8,051 bases of DNA, taken from positions 1 through 8,051 of the forward strand of contig CALGBN010000057.1 in NCBI GenBank assembly GCA_937877765.1, given 5' to 3'. Below the pieces are notes generated by a model. It saw nothing but the letters and a program-made list of their open reading frames with translations. It did not search any database and was not told the origin of the DNA. This stretch comes from Candidatus Bathyarchaeota archaeon (GTDB taxonomy: Archaea > Thermoproteota > Bathyarchaeia > TCS64). Positions 5,033-8,051 of this stretch are shown here, piece by piece. Both the position numbers and the translations under genes were made by a program. How positions within the stretch are numbered: position 1 is the first letter of the stretch; each line of letters starts with the position of its first letter.

Positions 5033-6193
5033 ATGAGTCTCTTAATTGGCACAAGTGGCTGGAGTTACAAGGAGTGGGTGGGTCCGTTCTACGAAAAGAA
5101 AACAGGCATGTTTTCACATTATTCTAAGTTTTTCCACACATCTGAGATCAACAGCACTTTCTATCGCTATCCTAGTGAGGGTATGATTATGGGACTCTTA
5201 AGAAACGCGCCACCTGGTTTTGTTTTTGCTACAAAGTTACCTAAGCTCATCACTCATGATAAGTGGCTGAAACTCAGTGACGGCGTAGAGGATGATACTC
5301 ATAGGTTTCTTGCTTTGATGCGTCCTCTTGCTGAGCGTCTTGGACCTATCTTAATTCAGCTTCGACCTAAGTTCAATTATGACGAACATGTAGGTCATCT
5401 TGAGAATTATCTGGATATAATCCCTAAGAACTATGAGTGGGCGGTAGAGTTCAGGAATTTGTCTTGGTTAAGGGATGAGACGTACGATATTCTCAGGAAG
5501 CATAACGTGGCGTATACTGTGGTTGATGAGCCTCTTCTTCCTCCTGAAGTTCATAATACGGCGGATTTCGCTTATGTCAGGTGGCATGGGCATGGCGCTC
5601 AGCTTTGGTATGATTATGAGTACTCAATGGATCAGCTTGAAGAGTGGAAACCCAAAGTAGAGGAGATCAAAAGTAATGTCAGAAGAACCTATGGTTACTT
5701 CAATAACCACTTTAACGCGAATGCCGTGAAAAACGCCGTTGAGATGCTTGAATTATTGGACCAAGCTACACTCGAACAAAAGATAGTACACGAGAAGATA
5801 GCTACTTATCGTGAGGAGGTTGCCCGTCCCAGAGGGGTTCAGCCTTTGGAGGCTTTTAGTACATCTGATGAGGACCTGAGTGTCGCTGATCATTTGCTCC
5901 ATTTCACTGATCCGGTTAGAATAGGTAGAGGAGAGAAGATTAAACGAAGCGAGGTGATGGTTTCGTTAAGCGATAAGGACCACTTGATGGGAGAAGTTAG
6001 GGACTATTATATTGACATCGATCTCCATCAGCGGGTTATCAAGCATAACTGTGATGACTGGCGGAAAGGAATGGGAACCAAACGACTCTGTAAACATCTT
6101 GTAAGGTTTTTCATGGAGCTTCCGCCGGGTCAGGCATCCCGGGTCTTATCTCGAATATGGGATGAAATTGATGGATGGAGTTTTGAAGAATAA
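5033..6193 (+). CDS. DUF72 (YecE-like) protein with SWIM-like zinc-binding C-terminal extension
   Basis: A 386-residue protein in two parts. Residues 1-245 are a DUF72/YecE TIM-barrel domain: the start IGTSGWSYKEWVGPFY, EINSTFYRYP, FATKLPK, LIQLRP, WAVEFRNLSW, and the terminal GYFNNHFNANAVKNA are all standard. DUF72 has no proven activity, although its fold resembles endonuclease IV-type barrels. Ordinary members are about 230-290 residues, so residues 250-386 are extra. That tail has IDIDLHQRVIKHNCDDWRKG followed by RLCKHLVRFF, giving His338-X-Cys340 and Cys353-X-His355, close to the SWIM zinc finger Cys-X-Cys...Cys-X-His. I chose ATG at 5033; a TTG directly before it is possible but less likely. 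The gene stands alone with its own TATA box, and its stop codon directly abuts the dtdA stop. The first domain is sure, the SWIM call moderate. Confidence 0.9.
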   Translation: MSLLIGTSGWSYKEWVGPFYEKKTGMFSHYSKFFHTSEINSTFYRYPSEGMIMGLLRNAPPGFVFATKLPKLITHDKWLKLSDGVEDDTHRFLALMRPLAERLGPILIQLRPKFNYDEHVGHLENYLDIIPKNYEWAVEFRNLSWLRDETYDILRKHNVAYTVVDEPLLPPEVHNTADFAYVRWHGHGAQLWYDYEYSMDQLEEWKPKVEEIKSNVRRTYGYFNNHFNANAVKNAVEMLELLDQATLEQKIVHEKIATYREEVARPRGVQPLEAFSTSDEDLSVADHLLHFTDPVRIGRGEKIKRSEVMVSLSDKDHLMGEVRDYYIDIDLHQRVIKHNCDDWRKGMGTKRLCKHLVRFFMELPPGQASRVLSRIWDEIDGWSFEE

Positions 6194-7003
6194 CTAGGCA
6201 AGATCTAAACCTGAGTTTTCGAGTAGAGATTCTACTTTTCGTTTCTGTTTACTTTTTAGTCCATCGATGAAAGCAGTCTCTGGTCCCTGACTCTTCTCAA
6301 TCATCTGACTAACTAGATCATCGGTGAGGAGATCAATCGCGTACTTGGCAGCCATGTGACCCATTGCATATTCGTTCATCTTGGTGCTGAACTTGGGGCA
6401 ATAGTGGCCTCCGCCGAATCCAATCGCAATAGGCTTGGACTCGGTTTCCCCTATTCCCTTCAAGATACAGTTTACCAAGTATTCACATACTTCTATGTCT
6501 CGCCACTGTTGCTCTCTACTACCTACTTCAACGAAGAACATGGGTACATTGAACTCTGTGGGACTGTGATGCGTGGCTTCTAAACTGATCTGGAATCCCT
6601 CTGGTGGGTCATCATAGAAGTGGTTGTAGATGTTTCTCATGGGATTAGGTGCTGTGTATTGGAGTTCTCTGTGTCTTCCCCCGTACATGGCTTTACCAAA
6701 GTTTCCTGTAGGATGTGCAGTTAAGCTGGGTTTGCCGCTTTTTGCCCAGTGACGGCTAGCTACAGCGATGTACTCCAATTCATATTGTACTGCTAATGCA
6801 TTGTAGTCGAGGGGATAAGGTCTAGGCGCCTCAGGCATCTTGAAGCGTTCTTCTGGCACAATTAGGGTTTCAGCGACAATGAGAATCGTATCGTTTCGTT
6901 GATAGATGTTAGGTGTCGTTGTTTCTTTGAAGCCTTTCTCGATGAATAGGGGTAGCATTGTTTCTCCAGCTGGGTCTGATAGGCTTAGGGTTATTCCTTT
7001 CAT
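6194..7003 (-). CDS. dtdA: D-aminoacyl-tRNA deacylase, archaeal type (DTD2)
   Basis: A 269-residue enzyme that hydrolyses the ester bond of D-amino acids mischarged on tRNA, returning free tRNA to translation; it is cytoplasmic and zinc-dependent in the family. Family motifs are intact: VASRHWAKSGKPSLTAHPTG with NFG (81-103), LEATHHSPTE (141-150), and GFGGGHYCPKF (195-205), which supply the conserved histidines of the active site. The length is typical for archaeal and plant DTD2. The ATG at 7003 is preceded by AGGTG (7011-7015) at 7-base spacing. That motif sits in the 3' arm of a 7-bp hairpin (7009-7030). The gene lies 53 bases after the SelB-like gene on the same strand and probably shares its transcript. 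Its stop codon abuts that of the DUF72 gene with no spacer. Confidence 0.95.
   Translation of the reverse strand: MKGITLSLSDPAGETMLPLFIEKGFKETTTPNIYQRNDTILIVAETLIVPEERFKMPEAPRPYPLDYNALAVQYELEYIAVASRHWAKSGKPSLTAHPTGNFGKAMYGGRHRELQYTAPNPMRNIYNHFYDDPPEGFQISLEATHHSPTEFNVPMFFVEVGSREQQWRDIEVCEYLVNCILKGIGETESKPIAIGFGGGHYCPKFSTKMNEYAMGHMAAKYAIDLLTDDLVSQMIEKSQGPETAFIDGLKSKQKRKVESLLENSGLDLA
6222..6257 (+). terminator. Hairpin plus T-rich terminator of the DUF72 gene
   Basis: AGTAGA (6222-6227) pairs perfectly with TCTACT (6231-6236) around a 3-base loop, followed by T-rich sequence ending in T5 (6253-6257). It lies within the 3' coding end of the convergent dtdA, about 29 bases after the DUF72 stop. 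Confidence 0.45.
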
Positions 7004-7008
7004 GGCTG

Positions 7009-7030
7009 CACACCTTTTCGGATAGGTGTG
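7009..7030 (-). promoter_or_regulatory. Hairpin covering the dtdA ribosome-binding site
   Basis: On the minus strand, CACACCT (7030-7024) pairs perfectly with AGGTGTG (7015-7009) around an 8-base loop. The 3' arm contains the AGGTG Shine-Dalgarno motif, 7 bases from the dtdA ATG. If the hairpin forms in the mRNA it would occlude ribosome binding, suggesting translational control or dependence on an RNA-binding factor or temperature. This is a structural inference only. Confidence 0.45.
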
Positions 7031-7056
7031 ATTTTACCGGGTATAACTGTTCTGGG

Positions 7057-7995
7057 TTAGAGCTGTACTGTGCCTACTACTCGTAGGTTTCCACCGTTCA
7101 GATACATCACAGTAGCTTTGTCCCCAAGTTTGTAGACTAGGGGTTTCTGGAGACCTATTTCTACTTCTCCGTTTTCTGAGTGGTCTACTGTGGCTGTTAT
7201 GAACTGCATTCCGTTTCCAACGTGTACCGCCATTCCTGTATTGACAGGGTTTGCCCAGTATTTTACAAGATTTAGTTTTCCTTTGATGGATTGGGTGGTC
7301 TTGTAATCTGGTTCGTTGGTGAGTACCATTCCTCGTTCAAGCTGATCTGCCTCGATGCTCTTCAAGGCTAGTCCTACCCGGTTTCCTAGCTCTGCTGTAT
7401 CAAAGTCGTCGTCGTGTTTTTGGATTGAACGTACTTGTGCTGTTTTTTCACTTGGAAGGGCCTTGAGTTTGTCGTGTTTATGGACTTGTCCGCTGCGAAT
7501 GACTCCTAGTGCGACTGCGCCTATGCCTCTGACATTGAAACTATGGTCGATAACTACTGCACCATGTTCAGATGTTTCGCCATTAGGTACTTTGTCTGCG
7601 TGTTCTTGGAGTATCTGTCGTAGTTTTGGTAGGTCTTCGTCCATTATGGTGTATTTTTCAAGTACTGTGTCTTTGATGAAACGTTTGATTTGATCAGCCG
7701 AAATATAGTTACACAATACAATGATGCCTTTCTCAACCCCCAGACAATTCAACATCAGTATAGTCTCACCGAAAGCAGCGTTGATCTCATCAACAACTAG
7801 TATAGCTAGGTCCGCGAATGAGACAGCGTAGAATAGGCTTTGTAGTTTCTCGGGATATTTTGATGCCTCTATTATTGTCTGAGTTACCATGCCTCTTTTA
7901 GCGTTGTATAGGGTTATGTCTGATTCAGTTCCTTTTTTCCCTAGTTCTCTTGAGTATCCAGGTTTCCCTAGTACGGCAATATTGAGGTTAGGCAT
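7057..7995 (-). CDS. SelB-like elongation factor paralog with degenerate GTPase domain (aSelBL type)
   Basis: A 312-residue protein laid out like EF-Tu/SelB: an N-terminal G-like domain (1-140), then beta-barrel domain II (about 145-230, from AVVIDHSFNVRGIGAVALGVIRSG) and domain III (about 235-312). The GTPase motifs are lost. The P-loop region reads VLGKPGYSRELGKKGTESD, without a proper GXXXXGK[S/T]; the DXPG/GH switch is replaced by SKYPEKLQSLF; and NKXD is absent (CNYISADQ). This matches the archaeal SelB-like family described by Atkinson and colleagues, in which GTP-binding motifs are lacking and the function is unknown. It is not expected to be a working selenocysteine factor. ATG at 7995 has TATA-like GTATAAAC about 27 bases upstream (8018-8025). 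It is the first gene of a probable operon with dtdA, hinting at a role with aminoacyl-tRNA. Confidence 0.85.
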   Translation of the reverse strand: MPNLNIAVLGKPGYSRELGKKGTESDITLYNAKRGMVTQTIIEASKYPEKLQSLFYAVSFADLAILVVDEINAAFGETILMLNCLGVEKGIIVLCNYISADQIKRFIKDTVLEKYTIMDEDLPKLRQILQEHADKVPNGETSEHGAVVIDHSFNVRGIGAVALGVIRSGQVHKHDKLKALPSEKTAQVRSIQKHDDDFDTAELGNRVGLALKSIEADQLERGMVLTNEPDYKTTQSIKGKLNLVKYWANPVNTGMAVHVGNGMQFITATVDHSENGEVEIGLQKPLVYKLGDKATVMYLNGGNLRVVGTVQL

Positions 7996-8015
7996 ATCGC
8001 ATGGAGACTACGAGC

Positions 8016-8027
8016 TGGTTTATACGG
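8016..8027 (-). promoter_or_regulatory. Promoter of the SelB-like/dtdA operon
   Basis: On the minus strand, CCGTATAAACCA contains a TATA-like GTATAAAC centred about 27 bases before the ATG at 7995. There is no Shine-Dalgarno motif before that ATG, in keeping with a leaderless first gene. Confidence 0.5.
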
Positions 8028-8051
8028 GTTTCGTATTATTCCATTAGTAAT

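Noticed and set aside
4712..5127. Plus-strand open frames across the zinc-ribbon gene and into the DUF72 start
   Set aside because: They run antisense to the CPxC gene and out of frame with DUF72; their composition is not protein-like.
7355..7693. Serine-rich plus-strand frame over the SelB-like gene
   Set aside because: It is a shadow of the coding frame on the opposite strand.
7057..7995. True selenocysteine elongation factor SelB, implying a selenocysteine system
   Set aside because: All GTP-binding motifs are degenerate and no selenocysteine machinery gene or insertion element is seen in the window.

Overview
The window comes from an archaeon. It carries an HMf-type histone, the archaeal/eukaryotic rRNA methyltransferase Nep1, the archaeal D-aminoacyl-tRNA deacylase DTD2, and an archaea-specific SelB-like elongation factor paralog. 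Several genes also have a TATA-like box about 26-29 bases before the ATG and no leader. The base composition is moderate and the genes are tightly packed. A TACK (for example Bathyarchaeia-like) or Asgard lineage is plausible, but I cannot place it from this sequence alone. It looks like core chromosome; no transposase, integrase, phage gene, CRISPR array, tRNA or rRNA was seen.

Layout. Bases 1-1067 (+) are the 3' part of an ABC-type substrate-binding protein gene, followed by a T-rich terminator. The gap 1110-1257 contains two inverted repeats, one of which could fold as a three-way junction. Next comes a minus-strand cluster, read 2571 to 1258: histone, SpoIIM/DUF95 membrane protein, and a C_GCAxxG_C_C-type cysteine protein. 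Divergent from the histone (83 bp apart) is a signal-peptide, coiled-coil, membrane-anchored protein (2655-3659, +), whose end overlaps nep1 (3652-4332, +) by 8 bases. A minus-strand cupin (4316-4657) overlaps the end of nep1. A small 54-residue zinc-ribbon gene (4716-4880, -) follows. It is divergent from a DUF72 protein gene (5033-6193, +) that carries an unusual SWIM-like C-terminal extension. The DUF72 stop codon directly abuts the stop codon of dtdA (6194-7003, -). Upstream of dtdA on the same strand is the SelB-like protein with a degenerate GTPase domain (7057-7995, -).

How the genes relate. There are two themes. One is translation and RNA: Nep1 modifies 16S rRNA, DTD2 clears D-amino acids from tRNA, and the SelB-like protein resembles a tRNA-binding elongation factor and sits with dtdA in a probable two-gene operon. 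The other is chromatin and the cell envelope: the histone, the SpoIIM-like protein, and the divergent coiled-coil membrane protein. No complete novel defence or mobile system is visible. The best candidates for something undescribed are the DUF72-SWIM fusion, the SelB-like/DTD2 pairing, a hairpin that may hide the dtdA ribosome-binding site, and the structured intergenic segments at 1119-1167 and 4921-4979.
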